Shown here piece by piece: positions 50,916-60,500 of a stretch of 64,000 bases of DNA. The notes beneath the pieces are model-generated. The model was not told the DNA's origin. It searched no databases and saw nothing but the letters and a program-made list of their open reading frames with translations. Numbering within the stretch: the first letter of the stretch is position 1; every line of letters starts with the position of its first letter. This DNA comes from Candidatus Zipacnadia bacterium (GTDB taxonomy: Bacteria; Armatimonadota; Zipacnadia; Zipacnadales; UBA5352), in NCBI GenBank assembly GCA_029820945.1, contig JALGUJ010000011.1, forward strand, positions 1-64,000. The letters run 5' to 3'. Position numbers and translations under genes: made by a program.

Positions 50916-52964
50916 TCACATGCGCTGCTCGGGGTCGTAGGGGTCGGGCGTGAGCCGCACCTCGCCCATGTGCCACGTGCAGTCCCGGTCCTCCGCATCC
51001 AGCTCGAACACGATGCCCTCAGCCGGGTCGTAGACCCCCGTGACCTCGTCGGTGCCGACGACGGCCTCGGTCTCCGCGGGCCGGCCGTCGATGAGGGCGC
51101 GGAGCGGGACGCGCACGTCCAGGGTGGCGTCGAACTCGCACTCGTGGCTGTGCCATGGCGCGATGATGCGCCACGGCGAGATGGTGAGCCACGCGGCGGG
51201 GCCGCCGGTGAGGCCGGTCTCGGGCCCCCTGCCCGATGCATGGCCCTCGTCATGGACGACCACGGTGTGCAGATCGACCTCGCGCTCGCTGTCGAACCGC
51301 CAGTCAAGCGCCCAGTCGCCGCAGCCGGTAATGAGATCCGCGCCTCGCTCAAGCGCCTGCGGGCCCACCGCAGATCCGGTCCCCCAGCACGGGAAGACCA
51401 ACTGGTCGGTGTGCCGCCAGTAGAGCCGCGAGGCGACGACCGGCTCGCGGTAGTGCAGCGCGATCGTCCCGGCGCAGGTGCCGTCGTCGTAGTCGATCTC
51501 GACCGTGGCCTCGAAGCGGCTGACCGTGATCGGGTTGCTGTGTCGGCCCCAGGCATCGACGACCTGGACGGCGCCGCAGGCATCGCCCGGGAGCCTCGCG
51601 CTGAAGACGTGGCCGCCGAGCGGGGATGTGGAGCTGAAGCGCAGGGGCCGGCCGTCCAGCAGCACCTGGCACTCGTCGGCGAGGCCGAAGGCGCCTCGCA
51701 GGACCAGAAGGTGGTCTTGCGTCCCCGCCGGCCGCCAGATGAACGCGGCGTCGATGTGCGGGTGCATGGAGAAGTCGGTGCTGCCGCCCGGCCACCAGGT
51801 GTGGAGGACCGGCACCGCGCGCGTCCAGGGCTTGTTCCCGAATCTCGGGTCCTGGGACCAGTCGCAGCCGAGGCCGAAGCCGTCCTCCGCGGCGGTGTCC
51901 GCGAAGGCGTCCTCGAAGCCCTGGGCGCGATGAGGTGGCGCGCCCTCGCCGGGCGTGTCATCGCGCTGCCCGGTCACCCGATCGAGCAGCTTCTCGACCC
52001 AGTCGCCGGCCCAGGTGTTGTCAACCGTGCCCGTGAAGCCGAAGTAGACGGATGCGCCCTTCTCCCGGAAGACGCTCCACGGCGTTTCCAGGTCGGCGCC
52101 GTGGCAGCAGATCATGAGGACCGCGCTGTTGTTGACCATGCGCGGAATGTGAGCGGCGAACCAGGTGTCGAATATGGCCACGCCGGTGACGATCCCCATC
52201 GGCTTCCCGGTCTGCGGGTCGCGCACAACGGCGCGCCGGTGCGCCAGCTCCCTGGCCTTGAGCCATCTGAACCAGGTGACGAGCAGGCTGACGTCCGTGT
52301 GCTCCTCGCGTTCGGCGATGCAGCAGAAGTGCTTCTCCCCATCAACCGTCTTGATGCTCCCGTGCGTGTTGATGATGATGACGTCCGCTGAGGCCATGGC
52401 GAGGTAGTCGCACAGGTCGCCCTCGGCCATGCGCACCGAGTAGCCCTCCCGCACCAGGAGCGCCGCGAGGGCGGGCATGGCGTCCTCGTTCGTCGTCATC
52501 TGAGGGCGGATCAGCAGGGCATTACGCGCGGGGATGAGGTCGCCATGACAGCGCGGCCGTTGCAGCGCGGCGTTGGCGACCGCCGCCTGCGGCAGCCACG
52601 CCAGCCTGCCCGGCGCCGCTGCGGGCGAGACGCGCGAGGCCGGACCGGAGCCAAGGACATCGGGATGCTCATCGGCGAACTCGATGAGGATCCCGCCGCT
52701 GCTCTCTGCCATGACCCCGGTGCCGTCCACCCATGCCCGGGCGATGTCGTCGCGGTCCGCCAACTCCACCGCGAAGGCCTCCAGGTCCGGCTCGTCCGGT
52801 CTCGCCTGAACGGCCGCAAGCCACGCCTGCCCGGCCTCCTCCGAGGTTGCGGCGAGTCTCTGCGCCCCCTGCAGCGCCTCGATGTCCTCCTGGGCGCCGC
52901 CGGGAGGCATGGCGGCCAGCAGAGGCAGAAGCAGCACGAGCGACCGGACAGCACCGACTCGCAT
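50916..52964 (-). CDS. Secreted protein with clan-CD (caspase/gingipain-like) landmarks
   Basis: This 682-residue protein has a signal peptide (about 1-25, ending PGGAQE). In its middle, a hydrophobic strand ends in His-Gly (ADVIIINTHGS, His near 198). About 88 residues later a second strand ends in Cys (SAVLMICCHGADLE, Cys near 287), followed by VYFGFTGTVDNTWAGDW. This order and spacing match clan CD cysteine peptidases such as C25 gingipains, C11 and caspase-like domains. The C-terminal 300 residues are beta-rich. Activity and substrate are not established. ATG 52964 has AGGGG about 8 nt upstream; ATG 52970 is an alternative. Confidence 0.6.
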   Translation of the reverse strand: MRVGAVRSLVLLLPLLAAMPPGGAQEDIEALQGAQRLAATSEEAGQAWLAAVQARPDEPDLEAFAVELADRDDIARAWVDGTGVMAESSGGILIEFADEHPDVLGSGPASRVSPAAAPGRLAWLPQAAVANAALQRPRCHGDLIPARNALLIRPQMTTNEDAMPALAALLVREGYSVRMAEGDLCDYLAMASADVIIINTHGSIKTVDGEKHFCCIAEREEHTDVSLLVTWFRWLKARELAHRRAVVRDPQTGKPMGIVTGVAIFDTWFAAHIPRMVNNSAVLMICCHGADLETPWSVFREKGASVYFGFTGTVDNTWAGDWVEKLLDRVTGQRDDTPGEGAPPHRAQGFEDAFADTAAEDGFGLGCDWSQDPRFGNKPWTRAVPVLHTWWPGGSTDFSMHPHIDAAFIWRPAGTQDHLLVLRGAFGLADECQVLLDGRPLRFSSTSPLGGHVFSARLPGDACGAVQVVDAWGRHSNPITVSRFEATVEIDYDDGTCAGTIALHYREPVVASRLYWRHTDQLVFPCWGTGSAVGPQALERGADLITGCGDWALDWRFDSEREVDLHTVVVHDEGHASGRGPETGLTGGPAAWLTISPWRIIAPWHSHECEFDATLDVRVPLRALIDGRPAETEAVVGTDEVTGVYDPAEGIVFELDAEDRDCTWHMGEVRLTPDPYDPEQRM

Positions 52965-53111
52965 GAACATCGCCCCTGCGGAATTCGCGTCTGCGCCGAG
53001 AGGAGGTTCCGCGTCGCGCCGCCGGCTCCTGCCGTCGGCACGCCGGCCCTCCGGGACGGCTTCCGCGCGTCGGCGCACAGTTCCGCACGGCGGTCGGCGT
53101 CTACGTAATGC

Positions 53112-53516
53112 TCACCCCGGCGGGCCGACACGCGCGATGGCGGCCTCGACGGCGGCGCGCAGTTGCGCCGGGTCCTCGTGGACGAACAGGTGGCTGAGGC
53201 AGGCGCAGTCCGAGGAGCCGAAGCCCGGCACGCAGTCGATGCTCTCGGCCAGCGCCCCGGCGATGGCGCACTCCAGCGGCTCGTGGGACTCCACGCGGAT
53301 GACATCGATCACCTCGGCCTCCGCCAGCAGGTAGTCGATGTGCCAGTGCATGCGCTTGCGGTCGCGCAGGTGGCGGGCGATGCGCCGGTCGAGGCCGCCC
53401 ATGGCTGAGCCGACGTAGGCGTAGCCGCCGGCCTCGAAGCGCAGCTCGCCCAGAGCGCCGACCTGGATGCGACGCGGCTCGTCCAGCCTGATCAGCAGCA
53501 CGTAGCTGCCCGTCAT
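53112..53516 (-). CDS. GIY-YIG-related (DUF123) endonuclease-like protein
   Basis: This 134-residue single domain has the order GSYVLLIRLD, GGYAYVGSAMGGLDRRIARHLR (YVGSA for YIG, with Arg), MHWHIDYLL, VIRVESHEPLECAIAGAL and GFGSSDCACLSHLF. It matches the DUF123 family, GIY-YIG-like proteins found alone or beside endonuclease III. A catalytic Arg and a Glu (PLECAIA) are present, so nuclease activity is possible. GGGAGGCGTGCCG precedes ATG 53516. It is divergent from the radical SAM gene starting at 53692. Confidence 0.88.
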   Translation of the reverse strand: MTGSYVLLIRLDEPRRIQVGALGELRFEAGGYAYVGSAMGGLDRRIARHLRDRKRMHWHIDYLLAEAEVIDVIRVESHEPLECAIAGALAESIDCVPGFGSSDCACLSHLFVHEDPAQLRAAVEAAIARVGPPG

Positions 53517-53691
53517 CGGCACGCCTCCCGGCGAGAGCTCGGCGCAGCTTCGCCCCACGCGCGAGTATCTCCTGTCGCGTGCCGGGGCAAAGAGGCGCAT
53601 GGGTTGCAGGAATCCGACTCTGGACAGCGAATTACTAAGGATGCGAACACCGGCACGACAGATCGCCGGCCCGGCGGAGAGGAGCGAAGTC

Positions 53692-55164
53692 GTGGATGTC
53701 AAGCGTCGCATCATAGACGTGGTCGCGAGACTGGGATCTGATGAAGAGCGCCTCATCTCGCACCTGCGCACCATCGCGCGCGTTGGCAAGTTCATCGCCC
53801 CGACCCGCGGGCACCGTGCCCAGCTTCGGATGCTGGAGGCGGCGATCGAGGACGATCGCCCGGTCATCGAGCTGGTGCGCCGCATCGTGGCCGGCGGCAA
53901 TGAGAACGGCGTGCGGGCCGTGGCGAACCTCTTCCTCGAGCACGCCTGGGACGGCTTTCGCCAGCGCAAGCGCTTTGAGGCGGAGAACAATGTCGGCGTC
54001 CCCTCATTCGTCGTGATCTCGCCGCTGGCCGCCTGCAACCTCAACTGCACGGGCTGCTACGCCGGCGCCTACGGCGACACTGAGCCGATGCTCTCGTATG
54101 AGGACTTGGAGCGGATCATCAACGAGGTTCGCACCTGGGGGAGCCGCTTCATCACCCTGTCCGGCGGCGAGCCGACGATGGTCTGGAAGCGCCTGCCTGG
54201 CGGTCACAGGGGTCTGCGCGACCTCTGCGCCCAGTACTCAGACACGCTGTTCCTGATGTATACCAACGGCACACTGATCGATGAGCAGATGGCCGCGGAG
54301 ATGGCGGAGCTGGGCAACATCACGCCGGCTCTGAGCCTCGAGGGCTACCGGGAGCAGACCGACGCGCGCCGGGGCGATGGGGTCTTCGACCGCGTCTGCA
54401 GGTCGATGGAGCTGCTGCGCCAGCACAAGGTGCTGTTCGGCGCGTCGGTGACGTACACAACGGGCAACTGGGAGGCCGTGGCCTCCGACGAGTTCATCGA
54501 CATGCTCATCGACCGCGGCTGCATCTACGCCTGGTACTTTATGTACGTGCCGGTCGGGCGCAACCCGAGCCTGTCGCTGATGGTGACGCCGGAGCAGCGG
54601 GCGGTAGTGGCGCGCCAGACGTGGAAGTGGCTGACCTCGCGCCCGATCTTCGTGGCCGACTTCTGGAACAGCGGGGTGCTGACCAAGGGCTGCATCGCGG
54701 CGGGAAGGTCGGCTGGGTACATGCACATTACTCATCGCGGCGACATCTGCCCGTGTGTGTTCATGATGTATTCGGCGCACAACATCCACGAGACAGACTC
54801 GGAGACGCCGCTGTTGGACGCCGTGCGCAGCGGCTTCTTCCGCAAGATCCGCCAGGGCCAGCGGGAGAAGCAGAACAACCCGCTCGCTCCCTGCCAGATC
54901 GTGGACCACCCGGAGGTGCTGAAGTATGCGGTGGAGAGCACGGATGCCCACACGACCCAGGAGGGCCAGCTTATCCTGACGGAGTTACACGAAGAGGTCG
55001 CAGAGCGCGCGCGCCGCTGGCGCGAGATCGCCGACGAGATCTGGACCATGAGCGACTCGTACGAGGCCTTCAGGGAGAGTTACAGCGAGGGCGGCTGGCT
55101 GCTACCTGGACAGCGGCCCCCCAGCGAGTCCATGACCCGACCCAATGCCGCTCTACGGCATTGA
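53692..55164 (+). CDS. Radical SAM protein with C-terminal cysteine region (SPASM-like)
   Basis: This 490-residue protein has a helical N-terminal part (about 1-95). The SAM cluster is AACNLNCTGCYAGAYG (CxxxCxxC), then LSGGEPTM (SAM-contact GGE) and MYTNGTLID. The C-terminal part has KGCIAAGRSAGYMHITHRGDICPCVFM and LAPCQIVDHP, cysteines that could hold an auxiliary cluster. Such architecture occurs in peptide- and protein-modifying radical enzymes. No precursor peptide is evident nearby. GTG 53692 with GGAGAGGAGC 8 nt upstream is the best start; ATG 53641 and ATG 53599 are in frame. The stop is inside a small hairpin (55144-55162). Confidence 0.82.
   Translation: MDVKRRIIDVVARLGSDEERLISHLRTIARVGKFIAPTRGHRAQLRMLEAAIEDDRPVIELVRRIVAGGNENGVRAVANLFLEHAWDGFRQRKRFEAENNVGVPSFVVISPLAACNLNCTGCYAGAYGDTEPMLSYEDLERIINEVRTWGSRFITLSGGEPTMVWKRLPGGHRGLRDLCAQYSDTLFLMYTNGTLIDEQMAAEMAELGNITPALSLEGYREQTDARRGDGVFDRVCRSMELLRQHKVLFGASVTYTTGNWEAVASDEFIDMLIDRGCIYAWYFMYVPVGRNPSLSLMVTPEQRAVVARQTWKWLTSRPIFVADFWNSGVLTKGCIAAGRSAGYMHITHRGDICPCVFMMYSAHNIHETDSETPLLDAVRSGFFRKIRQGQREKQNNPLAPCQIVDHPEVLKYAVESTDAHTTQEGQLILTELHEEVAERARRWREIADEIWTMSDSYEAFRESYSEGGWLLPGQRPPSESMTRPNAALRH
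55144..55162 (+). terminator. Hairpin overlapping the last codons of the radical SAM gene
   Basis: AATGCCG-CTCTA-CGGCATT is a perfect 7-bp stem whose right arm ends at the stop codon of the 53692-55164 gene. It may act as a terminator or stabilise the mRNA end. The next gene starts 135 nt downstream. Confidence 0.45.
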
Positions 55165-55298
55165 GTCTGACCCGTCCCAGTGAGTAACCGCAAGCGTTCG
55201 GCGACGTCACACAGCAAAGAACGCAGGGCGGCCTGTCTGTGTACGTGGTTCGGTTGGACCATATCGTTGTTTAGCGCGTCGCAAGAGGAGTCAGGACC

Positions 55299-56597
55299 AT
55301 GCAGATATGCCTTGTTGCGCCAGAGGGCTCTCGCCTAGGGGGCGAAGCCCGCCGTCTGGGGAGGCCGCTGTTCCCGCCGCTGGGACTGATGACGGTGGCG
55401 GCCCTCACTCCCCGGCACCATTCTGTGACGATCATTGACGAGGCCGTCGAGCCGGCCGAGCCCGACATGGAGGTGGACCTGGTGGGTCTGACGGCCATGA
55501 CGGCCGCAGCCCCGCGGGCCTATGAACTGGCCGACCAATTCCGCGCCCGTGCCGTCCCGGTCGTGATGGGCGGAATGCACGCCTCCGCGCTGCCCGACGA
55601 GGCGCTGGAGCACGTGGACGCCGTCGTCGTGGGCGAGGCCGAAGAGCTGTGGCCGAGGCTGCTCGATGACCTGGCCGCAGGCGACCTTCAGCCTGTCTAT
55701 CGGCATGACAGCTACCCGGATCCCCGCATCATCCCGCCGGCGCGGCGGGATCTGCTCGACACCAGCAACTACGTGGCGAAGCACGTGCTGCAGGCAAGCC
55801 GCGGCTGCCCCCATGCCTGCTCCTTCTGTGCCGTCTCGACCTTCTTCGGCCGCACCTATCGCCCGCGGCCCGTCGAGCACGTGATCGCGGAGGCGGCCGA
55901 GATCGATGACGAGCCGATCGTGCTGGTGGATGACAACATCATGGGGCAGCCGTCCTACGCCAGCCGCCTGTTCGAGCGCTGGGCGGACCTGGGCAAGTCC
56001 TTTATCAGCCAGGCCTCGACGACGATGCTCAAGAGCCCGGAGCTGATCGCCGAGGCCGCCAGGGCCGGGTGCAAGGCCCTCTTCGTGGGGCTGGAGAGCA
56101 TCTCGCCCGCGCAGCTCGCGAAGATCGGCAAGAGCTTCAATCCGGTCGATAAGTACCGGGAGCTGGTCCAGCAGCTCCATGACGTCGGCATCGCGGTGGT
56201 AGGCAGCTTCATGTTCGGCCTCGACGGCGATGAGGAGGACGTGTTCGAGCGCACCGCCGAGTTCGCCGAAGAGGCCGAGCTCGACGTGGGCCAGTTCTCC
56301 ATCCTCACGCCTCTGCCGGGCACCCGCCTGTATGAGAAGCTGGAGCGGGAGGGCCGCATCACGGAGCGTGACTGGAGCAAATACGACGGGGAGCACTGCA
56401 CCTTCCAGCCGATTGGGATGACTGCCGAGGCCCTGGAATCGGGCTTTCATTGGCTCTACGAACACTTCTACTCGTGGCGGAGCATCATGCGCCGCGTCGG
56501 CAAGCGCCTGACGCCGCTGGTATGGATGGTCAACGGCATCTACAAGCGGCGCGTCGCGCGCTGGCTGTCGGAGGTGCGGAGCCAGCCCACCGGCTGA
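55299..56597 (+). CDS. B12-binding-domain radical SAM protein
   Basis: This 432-residue protein has an N-terminal cobalamin-binding-like Rossmann domain (1-130; ICLVAPEGS, PPLGLMTVAALTP, VVMGGMHASALPDEAL). The radical SAM core has SRGCPHACSFC (CxxxCxxC) and VLVDDNIMG. The late motif GSFMFGLDGDEED is typical of B12-radical SAM proteins. The B12 loop DxHxxG is not obvious, so cobalamin may be held base-off or not at all. Relatives make C-methylations in lipids, hopanoids and peptides. GAGGAG about 9 nt before ATG 55299. It converges with PfkB, 15 nt away. Confidence 0.88.
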   Translation: MQICLVAPEGSRLGGEARRLGRPLFPPLGLMTVAALTPRHHSVTIIDEAVEPAEPDMEVDLVGLTAMTAAAPRAYELADQFRARAVPVVMGGMHASALPDEALEHVDAVVVGEAEELWPRLLDDLAAGDLQPVYRHDSYPDPRIIPPARRDLLDTSNYVAKHVLQASRGCPHACSFCAVSTFFGRTYRPRPVEHVIAEAAEIDDEPIVLVDDNIMGQPSYASRLFERWADLGKSFISQASTTMLKSPELIAEAARAGCKALFVGLESISPAQLAKIGKSFNPVDKYRELVQQLHDVGIAVVGSFMFGLDGDEEDVFERTAEFAEEAELDVGQFSILTPLPGTRLYEKLEREGRITERDWSKYDGEHCTFQPIGMTAEALESGFHWLYEHFYSWRSIMRRVGKRLTPLVWMVNGIYKRRVARWLSEVRSQPTG

Positions 56598-56612
56598 GCG
56601 ACGGGAGAGAGG

Positions 56613-57548
56613 TCAGCTCGAGTCGGCCACCATCTGCTCGTGGAGCCGCTCGACCGTGGCGCGCGATCCGAGCCCCGTCTCCGGGTCCATGACCGCCGCC
56701 GCGCCCGCGGCGATGCCGAAGCGCACCGAGTCAGGCAGCGACCACCCGCGGTCCAGGGCCAGCACCATGCCGGCCACCATGCTGTCGCCAGCGCCTACCT
56801 TGCTCTCCACCTTCACCGCCGGCGCGTGCAGGTGCATCGCCAGCTCTTCCGCGACCAGGATCGCTCCGCCCGCCGCCAGCGAGGTCACCACGACCTCGGC
56901 CTTCCCGCCCTCGATCAGCGCGCGGGACGCCGCTACGATCTCCCGGCGGCCCTCGATGGTGCCGCCCACCAGTTCCCCCAGCTCGCGGGCATTGGGCTTG
57001 ATCAGGTGGACGCCCTCATCCAGCGCCGGCCCGAGCGCGCTCGCCGTGGTGTCCACCACCACGCGAGCGCCCGCCGGCGCGCGCCGGATCACGCGGGCGT
57101 AGAAGTCGTCGCCCAGCCCTCCCGGCAGGCTGCCGCTGAGCACCAGGTACTCGGTCGCCGGATCGAGCTCGGCGACCGCATCGAGGCAGGCCTGCGCCTC
57201 CTCGGCACTGAGCGTGGGCCCCGCCTCCCCGAAGCGGAACATCCTGCCCGTTGCGCGCTCGTTCACCATGATGTGCTCGCGCGTGAGGCCCTCGATGGGG
57301 ATGGCTCGGCCCTGCACGCCCTCGCGGTCGAGCAGCTCCCGGTACATCTGGCCGGTGTAGCCGCCGCAGGTGAAGATGGCCAGCGACTCGCCGCCAAGCT
57401 CGTGGATGGTGCGCGTGACGTTCACGCCGCCACCGCCGGGGTCCCTGCGGTCGCTCGTGCAACGCAGCTTTGCGTCCGGCGTCACATGGCTGATCGAGAG
57501 CAGCCGGTCAATGGCCGGGTTGAGCGTCACCGTCACGATGCACGACAC
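56613..57548 (-). CDS. PfkB-family sugar kinase, 1-phosphofructokinase-like
   Basis: This 311-residue ribokinase-fold enzyme has the start SCIVTVTLNPAIDRLL typical of 1-phosphofructokinase and tagatose-6-phosphate kinases. The substrate glycine motif GGGGVNVTRTIHELGG is present, and the ATP/anion-hole signature KVGAGDSMVAG carries the catalytic Asp. It phosphorylates a hexose phosphate. GTG 57548 is preferred: GGGGAGG lies 8 nt upstream, while GTG 57557 overlaps that sequence. It begins about 27 nt after the GH20-like gene and probably receives sugars released by it. Confidence 0.9.
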   Translation of the reverse strand: MSCIVTVTLNPAIDRLLSISHVTPDAKLRCTSDRRDPGGGGVNVTRTIHELGGESLAIFTCGGYTGQMYRELLDREGVQGRAIPIEGLTREHIMVNERATGRMFRFGEAGPTLSAEEAQACLDAVAELDPATEYLVLSGSLPGGLGDDFYARVIRRAPAGARVVVDTTASALGPALDEGVHLIKPNARELGELVGGTIEGRREIVAASRALIEGGKAEVVVTSLAAGGAILVAEELAMHLHAPAVKVESKVGAGDSMVAGMVLALDRGWSLPDSVRFGIAAGAAAVMDPETGLGSRATVERLHEQMVADSS

Positions 57549-57575
57549 TCGCGGCACCTCCCCTGGGCCTGTTTC

Positions 57576-60500
57576 TCAGTGGTACTCGGGAACGCCCGGC
57601 ACGGCCTCGACGGGATGCTCGGCGCCCTCGGCTGACCGGGCGGTCCCAATCAGGTCGCCGTCGAAGTGCATCACCAGCGACGCCTGCCCGTCGGCCTCGG
57701 CAGGGCCGCGCGGGGGGTCGAAGTCGGCGCCATAGCGCGCGCTGCGAGAGATGCGCAGCTCGTCGATCAGGGCGCGCGCCGGACACCGGCCGCTGGTCAT
57801 GCAGCCGATCTGGATGGTGTACGGCCTGCTGGTGGTGAGCCGCAGCGACGGGTCGTCGCCGAAGCGCTCCTCCTTCGAGACGCGAACGCCCTCGGTGCGC
57901 CGCCTGCCGTCGAGGTAGAGGCGCAGCCAGTCCTCCCGGGCCGCGTCGCCGTCCCAGACGACCGCGATGTGATGCCAGCTCCCCGCCTCGATCCCGCCGA
58001 TCTCGCCCAGGCTCATCTGCGCGAACCAGCCGGCGTAGTTGGGCGCGGTCACCGAGCAGCGCAGCAGCTCCGGCGATCCGTGCTCCACCTCCAGGGAGGA
58101 GTGGTTGGCCAGGTAGGGATGGTCCGGGCGCAGCGGCCCGAAGTGCAGGAAGCAGTGCCGCGCCCGCCACATCTCGAACTCGCGGCTCAGCGGCAGCTCG
58201 CGGCCGGCCCACTCGGGCCTGATCCAGAACTCGACCGTCCCGGCGCGGGACGCGAGCAGCCCCACGGGCTCCTCCGCCCCCTCGGGGACGAACTCCGAGG
58301 CCAGCACACAGTCGCCCGCCAGCGCGGCGCCGCTCAGGCCCGATACGCCGAACAGCGAGCCGGTCTCCTCAGTGCCCCACCACCCACCGAGGCGGACCCA
58401 GCGCTCGACCGTGGCCTCAGCCGACTCGAGCAGCAGACGCACGCCGCCGCTCTCGACCGGGCTGTTGAACGCCATCTCGTGCCGTTCCTGCGCCGGCCAC
58501 TCGTAGAGCACGGTGGGGCGCTCGGCGAGCACGCGGCGCAGGTGCAGGTCTCCCTCGGGGCCGTAGGCCTCGGCCGTCAGCGTGACGTCATGCAGCACCC
58601 GGCTGCACTCGACGTGGATGCCGAAGCGGCAGACGGTCGCGATGCGGTCGTTGAGCGTCTCGGTGCGGGCCTCGAAGTCCGCGGCCGAGATCTCGACCTC
58701 CGGGGGCGGCGCGGCAAACTCGGCATCGGTGAACTCGACCCGCCGGAACTTCGCGCGGTCGTGGAAGTCCTCGCAGTCAGAAGGCAGGATCGAGCTGAAC
58801 TCGCTGGTCTGGTTGGCGCTGTGGAACTCGCGCGTGAGGTTCGCGGACCAGCCGCCGCCCACCGCCTCCGCGCCGAGGTCGCTGAGCGGAACGCGGATCT
58901 CGAGGTCCCAGCGGCCCTCGCGCGGCGTGGTCGCGACCTCCACGCCCTCAGCGTTCCACTCCGGATCGCGGGAGATGGTGGTGACGCCGGTCTCGTCCTT
59001 CTCGGCGGTGACGAGCTGGTCGCGCAGCGAGCCGGCGGCGTTCACCATCAGGTGCAGGTAGCCGCCCTCCATCTGCGGCGGGGCGAGGAAGACCTCCACC
59101 GAGTCGTCGTCCAGCACGCGGCCATCGTGCTCCCGCTCCTCGGCGAACGGCTCGCCGCCGCCGGGCAGCCAGCAGGAGAAGCCGACGTAGACCGCCTCGT
59201 CGTCGTACAGCAGCCTCGCCTGGGTCGGGATGTCGGCGATCTTGCGGCCGCCTCCGTAGACGAAGAAGCTCTCGGACGGATAGACCGCGGCCCAGTCCGG
59301 CTCGTCGAGGCGCCCGTCGAGGGTGATCTGGCCGCGCAGCCGCCCGGCGTGGACGATGCGTCTGGTGTCGAGGCGCTCGAGGATCGCCGCGTCCACGCCG
59401 GCTGCGGCCACCAGCGCCGGCAGCTCCCGCTCGGTCTGCTCGATGCGCTTCAGCGGCGCCTCCCAGTCAACGCCGGCGTCGGGCGTGAACAGCCGGAAGT
59501 TCAGCCGCCTCTTGCGGTCGATCATGTCCTGGCGCACGTAGAGCGGCTCATCGGGCCGCTCGGCCAGGAGCTGCGCGGCGTCGCCTCTGCCCCGTGCCAC
59601 GGCCTCCCCGGCGGCCGCGAGCGCGGCTCGCGCGGCCTCGAGGTCCCCCGAGCGCGCCAGCTCCCGGGCGTGCATCTCGTGGGCCCGGGCGGCGGCCATG
59701 AAGCGGCAGCAGTGCAGCACCTCGCGCAGGTACAGGAAGCGCCGGAAGGCGTAGCCGGTCATGCCCAGGCGGTCGTCGGTGCCGGCGCGCTGCGCCCAGA
59801 CCTCGTCGAGCAGCTCCGCCCCCTCGGCGGCCTCGTCCGCCTGCCACTGCCAGCGGTCGTAGTCGGTCAGGAACATGGGGTTGCCGCCGAAGAGCTTCAG
59901 CTCGAAGATCTCGTAGGGGTTCACGTTCTTGCTCAGGGCGCCGGCGATCTGCTCGGCGTACCGCGGGCCGAAGAAGTTGCGCACCAGGTGGGGCAGCACG
60001 ACCTCGTAGATCTCCCCGTGTGGCTCGCAGTGCTTCCACTGCTCCTCGACGGGCAGGCGGGCGAAGGGCGCGGCGCCGGGGGCCTCGGTGTTCCAGGCGT
60101 ACTCGCGCACCGCCAGCGCCTGCATCGGCACGTACAGCTCGAGGGTGGGCGGGAAGAGGAAGTCGCGGCTGTCGCGGAAGAAGGTGCCGGTCCAGCGGGG
60201 CGCCTCGGAGAAGAAGGCCGTCCACGGGTCGGCGAGCTGCTTGAAGTAGACGTAGAGCGGGCGGTCGCCGATCAGCGCGCGGAAGGCGGCCAGGTTCTCG
60301 GGGCGCTCCTCGCGGATGCAGACGTTGATGTCCTCGGGGAGCATGTCGTGAACGCGGCGCCAGAACGTCTCATAGCGCTCGCGCAGCCGGCGCGCGGCAT
60401 CCTCCACGCCCGGCCCGGGGCCGTACCTGTCCTCCAGGTACTCCTCCGCACCCTCCTGGGTGTAGATGCGCAGCGAGTAGGGGTAGATGACGATGTGCAT

